Shown here piece after piece: positions 49,974-58,191 of a stretch of DNA of 64,000 bases (positions are counted from its first letter, which is position 1; each line of letters begins with the position of its first letter). The DNA comes from an uncultured Bacteroides sp. (GTDB taxonomy: Bacteria > Bacteroidota > Bacteroidia > Bacteroidales > Bacteroidaceae): assembly GCA_900544675.1 (NCBI GenBank), contig UQVZ01000008.1:1-64000 (forward strand), written 5' to 3'. A program made the translations under genes and the position numbers. Below the pieces are notes generated by a model. The model was not told where the DNA came from. It was given only the letters and a program-made list of their open reading frames with translations, and did no database searches.

Positions 49974-51419
49974 TTAAATTGTTTGTTGTTTTAATAAGCT
50001 CTTTATTTCATTGTGACCTAAAATTTCGGCGCAAGTAAGAAATGCAGTCATGGTTACTCCGTGCAATCCGTGCAGCATCACACTTTGTCCTGTCAGTAGC
50101 AGGTTAGGAATGGGCGTGCGTGTGGATAGCATTGTCTGTAGTGGATTGCGGAAATCTTTGCGTATGCCGTAAGCCGTACCTTCAGGAGCAGCCAGGTAGT
50201 CACGGTAGGTGAGAGGAGTGCTCACATAGCGTTCAACAATTGTGTTGCCCAGTCCGGGTATGACCTCTTCTGCCAAAGCGACACATTCGTCTGCTATCCG
50301 TCTTTTCATTTGCAGATAGGTTTCTCCTCGATGCCCTACAGTCGTTGTTTCCCATTGCAGACACTGGTCCCATCGCATCGGGGTGAGCAAATCTATCTGG
50401 CTGGCATATTTACTTCCGTCTTCCGGCACACGGCAACTTACCAATACACCTCCAACCGGTCCGCTTTCCCATGGGAAAAACCATACATTCGGTTTGCGAT
50501 AGACATAATGGTTCCAATTAAAGTAGGGTAGCGTCTGAGGTTTGAGACGTAATGAAACGGTACACATTCCGAATGTATTTTCCAATCGGGTTATCCGGTT
50601 GCGGAACGCACGCCTCATTTTGATACTCTGCTTTATCCAGCTACAAGTTATGGCAGGATGTACGTCGCTGATGAACATATTACCTTCGTATATACGCTTA
50701 TCAGTACAGACTGCCTGTGTCAGCATACCGTTTTGTTCTACCAGTTCAGTCACTTCTGCATCGCAAATTATTTCTCCTCCTTGGTCGCGGATGGAATGAA
50801 TCAATGCGTCGACAAGCTGTGAACTGTCTCCTTGCAATCGCCAACTGCTTTCAATGTAACTGCTGTTTGCATGCGTAAAGGCGAATAATGGAAGCGATTC
50901 ACTCCTTAATTCTGTTTTTAGTGAAGTGCCGCTTAACACATTTATCAGCAACGCATCATGGAATGTATTTTGCAAGTAGGCATAAGCTCCCGTTTCTATC
51001 TGCTCAGTGGAATTTGTCTTTCCTACGCTTTCCAACAGTCTCGCATAATGTTGTAATGCTTGACGCTCGGCAGGGAAACAGGCTGCCATAGTCTGGGCAA
51101 AAGAGTCAAATCCTTCAGCAAAAGGAAAAGTTTCTTTCCCGATTGTCACTCGGTCGAAATACGTGTCAAGCCGGTGCCATGGAAGATTAAGCAAGCCCAA
51201 GTAACGGAATGCAGGATAAAGAGACTGCCCTTCAGCCAGTCCTCCTACATAATGAAATCCGGTGTCGTATCGCAGACCTTTCCGCAAGTAACTCTGCATG
51301 CATCCACCCGGTTGTTTCTCCTTTTCGAGTAAGAGCACTCGCAATCCGTTACGCGAAAGGATGCCGGCACACTCCAGACCACCTAATCCACTTCCGATTA
51401 TGATTACATCGTATTTCAT
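49974..51419 (-). CDS. CrtI/retinol-saturase-like FAD-dependent oxidoreductase
   Basis: Flavoprotein of 481 residues; I start at ATG 51419 (MKYDVIIIGSGLGGLECAGI). The FAD loop is followed by LLLEKEKQPGGCMQSY. The C-terminal FAD motif is LLTGQSVMLHGLHGVTMTAF. It belongs to the phytoene desaturase / all-trans-retinol 13,14-reductase superfamily, whose members add or remove hydrogens on conjugated polyenes. No other carotenoid gene (crtB, crtE, crtY) is present, so the substrate is more likely a polyene acyl chain bound to the cluster's ACP. Direction of reaction is unknown. Confidence 0.88.
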   Translation of the reverse strand: MKYDVIIIGSGLGGLECAGILSRNGLRVLLLEKEKQPGGCMQSYLRKGLRYDTGFHYVGGLAEGQSLYPAFRYLGLLNLPWHRLDTYFDRVTIGKETFPFAEGFDSFAQTMAACFPAERQALQHYARLLESVGKTNSTEQIETGAYAYLQNTFHDALLINVLSGTSLKTELRSESLPLFAFTHANSSYIESSWRLQGDSSQLVDALIHSIRDQGGEIICDAEVTELVEQNGMLTQAVCTDKRIYEGNMFISDVHPAITCSWIKQSIKMRRAFRNRITRLENTFGMCTVSLRLKPQTLPYFNWNHYVYRKPNVWFFPWESGPVGGVLVSCRVPEDGSKYASQIDLLTPMRWDQCLQWETTTVGHRGETYLQMKRRIADECVALAEEVIPGLGNTIVERYVSTPLTYRDYLAAPEGTAYGIRKDFRNPLQTMLSTRTPIPNLLLTGQSVMLHGLHGVTMTAFLTCAEILGHNEIKSLLKQQTI

Positions 51420-51452
51420 ACTTTTCAATTGGTAAAAGGATGTTGAATCAAC

Positions 51453-51830
51453 TCACCTACACATTTCGAAATCACCTTTATAGTCCATATAGACTTTCTC
51501 TCTGTCTGCCAAACAAGCTGTTATAGCTACTCCGTCAGAAATCGGATTATAGGTCACTGTTAAGTTTAGCCGTGGACAGATTGCAGGTGAAGCTATGGCG
51601 GTAAAACGACATTGACGGATAGTGCGGATAAACAATGGCTTACCTGCCAACTTGGCAACACATTCTTTCAGCATTCCGATGTGACAAGCTCCAGGACATA
51701 CCGCATGACTTGGGAAATGTCCCTGATAAATCTCACAATCAGGCAAGAGAGCAAGTTGAAATACGGTTTGGTTTCCTGTCGTCTGTTGGCTGAGAATCTG
51801 ATAATAATTGTTTTCAAGCTGCATATCCAA
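51453..51830 (-). CDS. ApeI-like hot-dog dehydratase
   Basis: Small hot-dog protein of 125 residues related to FabZ and ApeI. It keeps the His of the dehydratase motif in IYQGHFPSHAVCPGACHI, but the acidic partner that FabZ has fourteen residues later is replaced (HIGMLKEC instead of IIEAMAQ). Its start directly abuts the stop of the next dehydratase gene upstream, so the two are translated together. In aryl polyene clusters two unlike dehydratases occur side by side in the same way. Confidence 0.82.
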   Translation of the reverse strand: MDMQLENNYYQILSQQTTGNQTVFQLALLPDCEIYQGHFPSHAVCPGACHIGMLKECVAKLAGKPLFIRTIRQCRFTAIASPAICPRLNLTVTYNPISDGVAITACLADREKVYMDYKGDFEMCR

Positions 51831-52250
51831 TCATTCTTTTATGTAAATTTTCATTTGAGTTTCTGCTGCTATTCGGTCATTTACACAAGTTTTTCCTGCA
51901 ATCAGGGTCACTCCTTCAGCTTCGGCAATGATGGTAATGGCAGTAAGCAGTTGGTCGCCTAATCGCGGGCGGAAGTAGCAATGAAACTTTTTTACTTCAC
52001 CAATATAGCCTACTGGAGGGGCATCTACTCCTGTTCCGATGGCTTTATATCCGGCAAATGCAGAAGCTGATTGGGCAATGTGCTCTATCAATCCCGTTTC
52101 TGCCAGACATCCGTCAGAATCAATGAAACAGTTGTCGTCTTTCACCGTAAGGCTTGTTATAGCTTTTCCCGTTTCAGCTTGCAGCAGTTCGTCCACCATG
52201 AGGATGGGCGAACGCTGCGGAATAAGCTGCTCTATAGCTACTTTTTTCAT
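51831..52250 (-). CDS. ApeP-like hot-dog dehydratase
   Basis: Hot-dog protein of 139 residues with FabZ-like N-terminus LIPQRSPILMVDELLQAE and central helix GLIEHIAQSASAFAGYKAIG. It keeps the Glu of the catalytic helix but lacks the HFPG histidine; the aligned stretch reads CFIDSDGCLAE. It overlaps the ACP gene by 4 bp and abuts the ApeI-like gene. The two dehydratases thus have complementary active-site residues. Confidence 0.82.
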   Translation of the reverse strand: MKKVAIEQLIPQRSPILMVDELLQAETGKAITSLTVKDDNCFIDSDGCLAETGLIEHIAQSASAFAGYKAIGTGVDAPPVGYIGEVKKFHCYFRPRLGDQLLTAITIIAEAEGVTLIAGKTCVNDRIAAETQMKIYIKE

Positions 52251-52492
52251 GCGGGCAGATGAGACTCTATGTAGTCGTAAAGGTTGTTGAACGTCTTGAT
52301 TTCGCGCAAGTCAGCGATAGGAATCTTAATTTTATAAGTCTGTTGGATGATAGCTACCAGGTCTACCAGACTGAGACTGTCTAGCGAAAGTGTTTCCTTT
52401 ACGTTGGCTTCCGGTTCGAAAGCTTCTTGTTCTACTTCAAATTCTTCTGCTAATAATGAATTTACTTTTTCGATTATTTCTTCACGTGTCAT
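52247..52492 (-). CDS. Acyl carrier protein
   Basis: ACP of 81 residues, acidic and helical. The phosphopantetheine attachment serine is Ser39 in ETLSLDSLSLVDLVAII. It is not the housekeeping acpP, whose sequence is more conserved around DSLD. It lies 70 bp after the ketosynthase and overlaps the ApeP-like gene by 4 bp, so it is the carrier of this cluster. Confidence 0.92.
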   Translation of the reverse strand: MTREEIIEKVNSLLAEEFEVEQEAFEPEANVKETLSLDSLSLVDLVAIIQQTYKIKIPIADLREIKTFNNLYDYIESHLPA

Positions 52493-52562
52493 AAAATAAG
52501 TGTTTTTAAACGATTGATTAACTATATTTCCAGGAAATCAGGCTGATGAGACACTGACTCCT

Positions 52563-53789
52563 TCATTTCTTAAAATCCTTCACTATTAAGGTAGAGTTTG
52601 TTCCTCCAAAGCCAAACGAGTTGGAAAGAAACATATCAAAATGTGCTTCCTTTGTTTCTGGCAATACATTGATTTGCACCGATGATTCATCGGGGTGTTC
52701 AAAATTGATGTTTCCTGCAATGAAATCGTTTTTCATCATCAGTGTTGAATAAATGATTTCACTGGCGCCTGCCATCCACATTTCGTGTCCAGTCTGGCTC
52801 TTGGTCGAGGTAACCGGCACTTTATAGTCGCCGAACACACGTGCTATGGCTTCTGCTTCACGACTATCGCCAATACGGGTAGATGTCGCATGAGCATTGA
52901 TATAGCCGATGTCTTTAGGGTTTACTTGCCCGTTTTGCAGACATAATTCTAAAGAACGTGCTGGACCAGCCACATTGGGTGTGGAAATATGGTCACCGTT
53001 ACTTGAAAATCCCCAACTCACAATTTCTGCCAGAATAGGAGCTCCCCGTTTTATTGCATGTTCATAGCTTTCGATAATGACGGTAGCAGCTCCTCCTCCG
53101 GGTACTAACCCGTCACGGTCACGGTCGAATGGCCGACTGGCTTTAGTCGGTTCGTCTTCACGTATAGAAAATGACTGGATGCCATCGAAAGCAGCTACGC
53201 TGTACATGTTGGCTTCTTGTGCACCACCGCATACCACGCAGTCTTGTAAGCCATTGCGGATGAGCAAAGCCCCTAATCCAATGGCTTGCGACCCGGAAGC
53301 ACAAGCTGCTGAAGCAGTCAGGTTGATTCCGCGTAATTTAAAAAGGCAAGCCAGATTCATGGTCACTGTGGAGTTCATTGACTGAAAAATAGCTCCACTT
53401 CCACACGCAGCCGTATCTTTGAAGTCACGGAATTTGTCAAGAGCACGCATCGTAGCTTCTGCCACCGAATCGTTGCCATAAATGATGCCTATTTCGTGTG
53501 AGGCAATGTAATCTGCATCGAGCTTTGCATTTTCCAATGCTGAGCGAGTTGCCATATAAGCATATTGGGCTTCTTCAGGCATAAATTGCCGCTGGTTGCG
53601 GTTGATGAAAGGTTTTAAATCGGGATGTGGAACCTCGGCGCACAATGCTGAGCGAAATCCTGCATCCTTACGTGCTTGACTGAATACGATGCCACTCCGG
53701 CCTGTATACAGCGAGTCGCGAACTTCGTCAAGACTGGTTCCCAGGCATGACCAAATGCCCATGCCTGTGATAACAACTTTTCTTTCCAT
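52563..53789 (-). CDS. Beta-ketoacyl-ACP synthase, KAS II-like
   Basis: Condensing enzyme of 408 residues. The active site is complete: Cys163 in TASAACASGSQAI, His300 in INAHATSTRIGDSREAEA, and Lys330/His335 in TSTKSQTGHEMWMAGASE. The usual GHTxGAAG reads GHEMWMAGAS, a small departure. A second, chain-length-factor-like subunit is not present, unlike in aryl polyene clusters where a KS/CLF pair is found. It would extend the ACP-bound chain with malonyl units. Confidence 0.92.
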   Translation of the reverse strand: MERKVVITGMGIWSCLGTSLDEVRDSLYTGRSGIVFSQARKDAGFRSALCAEVPHPDLKPFINRNQRQFMPEEAQYAYMATRSALENAKLDADYIASHEIGIIYGNDSVAEATMRALDKFRDFKDTAACGSGAIFQSMNSTVTMNLACLFKLRGINLTASAACASGSQAIGLGALLIRNGLQDCVVCGGAQEANMYSVAAFDGIQSFSIREDEPTKASRPFDRDRDGLVPGGGAATVIIESYEHAIKRGAPILAEIVSWGFSSNGDHISTPNVAGPARSLELCLQNGQVNPKDIGYINAHATSTRIGDSREAEAIARVFGDYKVPVTSTKSQTGHEMWMAGASEIIYSTLMMKNDFIAGNINFEHPDESSVQINVLPETKEAHFDMFLSNSFGFGGTNSTLIVKDFKK

Positions 53790-53865
53790 TTTTTATATCT
53801 TCCTTTCTGAATAAACTTATATTGATGTGAGTCGGAAATTCTTCAATCTTGCCGGCTCCTTTTCT

Positions 53866-55011
53866 TTATAATTCTTTACCATAACACCTTCTGCGTTTTA
53901 CAAGTTTCGGGTTTAACGGTTTCCATTGCGACAACTCTTTTACGTTGGTTTCCAGTTGCGGTCCCGTCTCAGCCCAGGTATAATGCAGTTTGTTGAACAC
54001 AGGAATAAGGTCGTCAAAAAATAAAGCATTCACGCCCAAACCCTGGTAGTCGGGACGAACGGCAATAAGAAGCAGTTCCGCTTTTTCTTCATGCTTCCAC
54101 TTCAGTGTACGCAGCAAGGGATACCAGCCAAAGGGAAGAAGCTTTCCTTTGCTTTTACGTAAGGCATCTGATAAACTTCCCATTGTAATAGCTACACCGA
54201 CCAATTCGCCTTTTTCGTTTTCAATAATCGGAAGCATTTCCAAATTAATGAGGGGGATATAGCGTTTGACATATAAGTCGATTTGGCGTTCAGACATTTC
54301 CGTGTATCCGAAGAGAGGAGCATAAGCTTCATTTAACAACCGGAACACTTTATGTCCGTATCCCTCAGCAACATCTTTGTGAGTCAGTTTTCGTACGTGT
54401 AGACCAAACAATTCTTTTGACAGGTGTGACACCCGTTCGTATTTGGCTGGAACAGTTTGAGGAATATCAATGCGTATTTGCACCCAATCGACTTCTTTTT
54501 TGTATCCTAACGCTTCCAGGTGAATAGGATAATAGGGATAATTATAGATGGTAATCATGGAACCAACCTGGTCGAAATCTTCTACCAACATTCCTTCTTT
54601 ATCGAAATCAAAAATACCCATCGGTCCTTGAATATGATTCATTCCTCGTTCACGTCCCCAATCTTCTACTGTATGAAGTAAGGCAGCAGAAACATTCCTG
54701 TCATCAATGAATTCAATAAATCCGAAACGTACGTTCCGAGTGTTCCATTTTTCATTAGCATGCCGGTTGACAATGCCAACAATACGTCCTACGATGTTCT
54801 CTTCACTGTCGTATGCTACAAATGCTTGCATCTCAGAAAACTCTAATCCGGCATTTTTCCGTGGATTGAACATATCGCGAATATCCGATTCCATATCTGG
54901 CACGTAGTAGGGGCAATCAGCATAAAGCCGATTGGGGAACCGGATAAAATCATCCATTTCTCTTTTTGATTGAACCGCTTTTACGTTTATATTTTTCATA
55001 TATATATTCTT
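53866..55011 (-). CDS. GNAT-like N-acyltransferase
   Basis: Protein of about 381 residues. I start at ATG 55011 (MKNIYMKNINVKAVQSKREM), though 54996 is equally possible; the frame to 55053 adds unrelated residues. The fold looks like a GNAT acetyltransferase of the kind found in Bacteroidetes beside lipid genes: MDDFIRFPNRLYADCPYYVP near the N-terminus, and LLIAVRPDYQGLGVNALFFD as acetyl-CoA loop near the C-terminus. It is 76 bp upstream of the ketosynthase on the same strand. It may transfer an acyl group from ACP, or be independent. Confidence 0.8.
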   Translation of the reverse strand, partial: KNIYMKNINVKAVQSKREMDDFIRFPNRLYADCPYYVPDMESDIRDMFNPRKNAGLEFSEMQAFVAYDSEENIVGRIVGIVNRHANEKWNTRNVRFGFIEFIDDRNVSAALLHTVEDWGRERGMNHIQGPMGIFDFDKEGMLVEDFDQVGSMITIYNYPYYPIHLEALGYKKEVDWVQIRIDIPQTVPAKYERVSHLSKELFGLHVRKLTHKDVAEGYGHKVFRLLNEAYAPLFGYTEMSERQIDLYVKRYIPLINLEMLPIIENEKGELVGVAITMGSLSDALRKSKGKLLPFGWYPLLRTLKWKHEEKAELLLIAVRPDYQGLGVNALFFDDLIPVFNKLHYTWAETGPQLETNVKELSQWKPLNPKLVKRRRCYGKEL

Positions 55012-55178
55012 CATAATGCAAGCGAAATTATCGAATCCGCATTTTATCTGCAAATTTGTTTAACGAATAAAACAATTATGTGGAATTATGGGACAGCTAT
55101 CACAAAAAATGTATTGAAGGATTTCCATTGCAGATTTCCTGTAGCAGGGTGATGTATGTGTAAAAAACAGTGGCACTT

Positions 55179-55209
55179 TTTGCTGTTCGAATATTCTTCT
55201 GTATATTTG
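55179..55209 (+). promoter_or_regulatory. Full Bacteroides-type promoter of the YgiB/YgiC-like pair
   Basis: TTTG at 55179-55182 and TATATTTG at 55202-55209 are 19 bp apart, as in the Bacteroides consensus TTTG-N19-TAnnTTTG. The ATG is at 55240, giving a leader of about 25 nt. This is the best promoter match in the window. Confidence 0.7.
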
Positions 55210-55239
55210 TGTTTCGAAACAATAAGGATATAGTTATTT

Positions 55240-55593
55240 ATGGATAAACGTCACTTTTTATTGGCAGCAATGTGTCTGATGACGCTTGCCTCGTGTACTC
55301 AGAAAACTGAATTGCCCGAGAATCCGAAAGACAAGGAAGAATACCGTGACAGCCAAGGAAACAGCTGGATATACAATGCCATGCTGATGCGATGGGCACT
55401 GATGCCTTCGGCAATGAACGGGCTGAGTACTACTCATTATTATTATCCGAATACAGGGTCGTGGACCGATGCTAACGGTACACGGGTCAATGCGCCTTCG
55501 GGAGTGAAGGTAAGCACGGCTTCGGGCAGTAAGTCGAAATCAAGCGGACGGGTGTTCGGCTCTTCGCATCGTTCTTCGGGTGTTCACGCATAA
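55240..55593 (+). CDS. Small YgiB-like lipoprotein
   Basis: Lipoprotein of 117 residues with signal FLLAAMCLMTLASC (Cys19). The mature part is Tyr- and Asn-rich in the middle (STTHYYYPNTGSWTDANGTR) and ends in a Ser/Gly-rich tail, SGRVFGSSHRSSGVHA. It is not clearly homologous to E. coli YgiB, but the signal, size and serine-rich tail are alike, and the next gene is a YgiC-like enzyme 14 bp downstream. The two appear to be a conserved functional pair. Confidence 0.78.
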   Translation: MDKRHFLLAAMCLMTLASCTQKTELPENPKDKEEYRDSQGNSWIYNAMLMRWALMPSAMNGLSTTHYYYPNTGSWTDANGTRVNAPSGVKVSTASGSKSKSSGRVFGSSHRSSGVHA

Positions 55594-55607
55594 ATAAGAC
55601 GGAAGGT

Positions 55608-56732
55608 ATGGAAAGGAAGTATGTGACTCCTCGGGCAGACTACCAGGAAAAGATAGAGGCTTTGGGCTTTGACTTTCATGGCGACTATTGGCGTGAGGAA
55701 GCTTATTATCAATTTAGTTCGGACGAGATAGAGCGTCTGGAGAAAGCCACGTCGGAGGCCTACCGTATGTATTGCGAGGCAGCCGGATATATCATCGAGA
55801 AGGACCCGGAATGGATGGAACGTTTCTTGCAGCTTCCTCCGGAAATCTGTCAGCGCATCCGCGAATCATGGGATGCAGATGAATTGAGTCTGTACGGCCG
55901 TTTCGATTTCATGTTGGATGAGAAAGGAGTGCCACGCATTTTGGAATTTAACGCCGATACGCCAACTTCGCTCTTAGAAGCCTCGGTTATCCAGTGGCAA
56001 TGGAAAGAAGATGTTTTCCCGGAATGTGACCAATACAATGGCATTCATGAAGGGTTGGTAGAGTCGTGGAAAGATATTTTCACTGCAGGAAGCAACATTC
56101 ATTTTGCCGGTGTGCTGGATAATCACGAAGATTCGGGAACATTGCAATATCTGGCAAGTACGGCAATGGAAGCCGGCTATTCGACCCGCGTGCTCGATAT
56201 GAACGACATGGATTTACAAGATGGATGCTTTTACGACCCGAGCGGAGAACGCATCGAGCACTGTTTCAAACTGTATCCGTGGGAATGGATGGTGGATGAA
56301 AGTGCCGACGGTTGCCTTGCCTCGGTGACATGGTTGGAACCTATCTGGAAGTTGGTTATGTCGAACAAGGCTATTTTGGCAAAGCTTTTTGAATTATTCC
56401 CCGATTCGCCTTATGTGTTACCCTGTTTCCTTTCGCGTCCGCAGGCAGGAGTGTATTGCAAGAAACCGGTATTTGCCCGTGAGGGACATAATGTGAGCGT
56501 GGTGGAAATCCGGAATTGGGAAGAGCGCCCGTTGCTGCGCGAGACGGCAGGAGATTACAACAAGGGAGCATACGTATATCAGTGGTATGTGAAACCGACG
56601 ACATACGGCGGACGTTATCCCGTAATCGGTTCGTGGATAGTAGGCGGAGAGCCGGCAGGCATCGGCATTCGTGAGAACCGTACGGAAATCACCGATAACC
56701 TGTCGGAATTTGTTCCTCACCTGATTGTTTGA
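55608..56732 (+). CDS. Glutathionylspermidine-synthase-like ATP-grasp enzyme (YgiC-like)
   Basis: Protein of 374 residues with the C-terminal ATP-grasp ligase fold of GSP synthase, but without the N-terminal amidase of the E. coli bifunctional enzyme. Signatures: SLYGRFDFMLDEKGVPRILE, FNADTPTSLLEASVIQWQW, and the C-terminal REGHNVSVVEI followed by GAYVYQWYVKPTTYGGRYPV. E. coli YgiC and YjfC are the nearest named relatives; their substrates are not established and YgiC does not make glutathionylspermidine in vitro as far as I recall. It is likely a peptide-amine ligase of the envelope or cytoplasm. Confidence 0.86.
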   Translation: MERKYVTPRADYQEKIEALGFDFHGDYWREEAYYQFSSDEIERLEKATSEAYRMYCEAAGYIIEKDPEWMERFLQLPPEICQRIRESWDADELSLYGRFDFMLDEKGVPRILEFNADTPTSLLEASVIQWQWKEDVFPECDQYNGIHEGLVESWKDIFTAGSNIHFAGVLDNHEDSGTLQYLASTAMEAGYSTRVLDMNDMDLQDGCFYDPSGERIEHCFKLYPWEWMVDESADGCLASVTWLEPIWKLVMSNKAILAKLFELFPDSPYVLPCFLSRPQAGVYCKKPVFAREGHNVSVVEIRNWEERPLLRETAGDYNKGAYVYQWYVKPTTYGGRYPVIGSWIVGGEPAGIGIRENRTEITDNLSEFVPHLIV

Positions 56733-56746
56733 GTCTTATTTTTATA

Positions 56747-57274
56747 TTATCGTTCAGTTTTCAGGAAGAGTGCTTCATAAAGCTTGCGCCCTGTCTGTGT
56801 CGTCATCATGGTGTCATACAGATGTCGGGCTTTGTTTCGTTCGTAGTACCCTTCTGTCAGGTTGACTATCAGGTCGGCTTCGAACAAGGGCTCGAACCGG
56901 AGCTTCTTTGCGGAAGAAAACTGATGATGTGAGCCTACCACCTGTGTCAGCCATTCTTTTTGTTCGTCGGTAAGGCTTGTTTCATCTTTCAGCCAGTCTG
57001 CAGTCAGCTTAGCGCCTTCGCTTTCCTGATGGGCAGGCAGGCTGTTGCCATAGATGCGGCGGGCATTGGGGCATCCGATGTCGTGCAGCCAGGCGGCTGT
57101 TTCCAAAAGTGTACATTGGTCTTTATCCTGTTCTTCGCCCAATGCAATCAGCCGGGTATAGGCAGCCACCGATTGGGTATGCACGATTTGTTCGATGGCT
57201 GGTTCATTGCAGAGGTAATAGGTTGTGACTTGTTGTATCAGCCGGTCTTTAAGTGCAATCAGCTTTTCGTTCAT
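56747..57274 (-). CDS. HD-domain phosphohydrolase
   Basis: Protein of 175 residues with an HD-type metal site: HTQSVAAYTRLIALGEEQDK carries the first His, TLLETAAWLHDIGCPNARRI the HD pair, and VVGSHHQFSSAKKLRFEPLF the later histidines, followed by EADLIVNL. The fold is typical of YfbR/YqeK-like nucleotide phosphohydrolases; the substrate is not known. It is the second of two minus-strand genes, 21 bp downstream of the TerB-DnaJ gene, and it is convergent with the YgiC-like gene at 14 bp. Confidence 0.85.
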   Translation of the reverse strand: MNEKLIALKDRLIQQVTTYYLCNEPAIEQIVHTQSVAAYTRLIALGEEQDKDQCTLLETAAWLHDIGCPNARRIYGNSLPAHQESEGAKLTADWLKDETSLTDEQKEWLTQVVGSHHQFSSAKKLRFEPLFEADLIVNLTEGYYERNKARHLYDTMMTTQTGRKLYEALFLKTER

Positions 57275-57295
57275 TGCTTGTCGTATTAGGGTTGG

Positions 57296-58075
57296 TTATT
57301 TCATTCCTCTTGCCTTGTAAATCCGTTCCTTGGCATTGTTGATGTTTTGGAATTTCTCTTCGGCTGCCTTACGGATGTCTTCGCCTAATGTAGCTACACG
57401 GTCGGGATGATGTTTCAAGGCAAGGCGGCGGTAAGCGGCACGCACTTCGTCATCGGTTGCCGAAGGGTCGATTTCCAACACTTTATAGGCATCGGCAAGC
57501 GAGTCGCCGCCTAAGTTCAGCATTGATTCCACTTCTTTTTCCGAAAGCTGCATGGCCAGTGCCACTTCTTTCAGGGCTTCGATTTCCTGTTGGCAAACCT
57601 TGCCGTCGCTTTGTGATATCTTTATCAAGAAGTCTAACAGCTGCAGACGTTCGCCGTAGCTCAGGTTGGCTGCGATTTGTGTGCCGCATTCGTGAATGGT
57701 ATTTCGGAATGCGTACGGATTGGCAGCATCCATGCGTTTTTGTTCTTCGAAAAGGTTCATCAAGATTTGTTGTCCTTCGTTGACCGCTTCTTCACCGAAG
57801 TTGGTACGCAGAAAGCGGCGTACGAATTCCATTTCGCTGTGCATGATTCTTCCGTCTGCCCGGATGATATAGGACGCCATGACCAGCATTGAGAACAGAA
57901 AACTGTTCCGTTGGCCGGCATCGGTGTAGGTGCCTTGACTATTGTTGATGTCAAAACCATCTTGTGCAGACGACGCTTTGTCAAATAAGGAACCAATGGC
58001 ATAACCTGCCAGTGCTCCAAGCGGTCCCATGGTCATAAATCCCATGATTCCGCCAATCCATTTTCCTAATTTCAT
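57296..58075 (-). CDS. TerB-domain and J-domain protein, DjlA-like
   Basis: Protein of 259 residues. A glycine-rich hydrophobic N-terminus (WIGGIMGFMTMGPLGALAGY) could be a membrane segment. A TerB-like helical domain follows at about 40-175 (MLVMASYIIRADGRIMHSEM, then ISQSDGKVCQQEIEALKEVA). A C-terminal J-domain ends the chain, with YKVLEIDPSATDDEVRAAYR and the HPD tripeptide in ALKHHPDRVATLGED. The layout is that of DjlA, a membrane-tethered co-chaperone that recruits DnaK. It starts an operon with the HD protein. Confidence 0.9.
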   Translation of the reverse strand: MKLGKWIGGIMGFMTMGPLGALAGYAIGSLFDKASSAQDGFDINNSQGTYTDAGQRNSFLFSMLVMASYIIRADGRIMHSEMEFVRRFLRTNFGEEAVNEGQQILMNLFEEQKRMDAANPYAFRNTIHECGTQIAANLSYGERLQLLDFLIKISQSDGKVCQQEIEALKEVALAMQLSEKEVESMLNLGGDSLADAYKVLEIDPSATDDEVRAAYRRLALKHHPDRVATLGEDIRKAAEEKFQNINNAKERIYKARGMK

Positions 58076-58111
58076 ACTCGTTTCATTTTTAGGGGTAGCT
58101 ATAAAGTAACA

Positions 58112-58169
58112 GAGGCACAGAGTCTTAATTATTGAATTCTATTTTTCAATTCAGTCTACTCTGTGCCTC
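58112..58169. terminator. Hairpin between DUF4270 and TerB-DnaJ genes
   Basis: GAGGCACAGAGT (58112-58123) pairs perfectly with ACTCTGTGCCTC (58158-58169), and ATTGAA (58131-58136) pairs with TTCAAT (58145-58150) inside. It lies 22 bp downstream of the DUF4270 stop codon. Confidence 0.75.
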
Positions 58170-58191
58170 CTTCTTTATGTCCCGAATGTCA

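Noticed and set aside
49974..51419. Carotenoid biosynthesis
   Set aside because: The CrtI-like gene is alone; phytoene synthase, cyclase and prenyl transferase genes are absent and the neighbours are acyl-chain genes.
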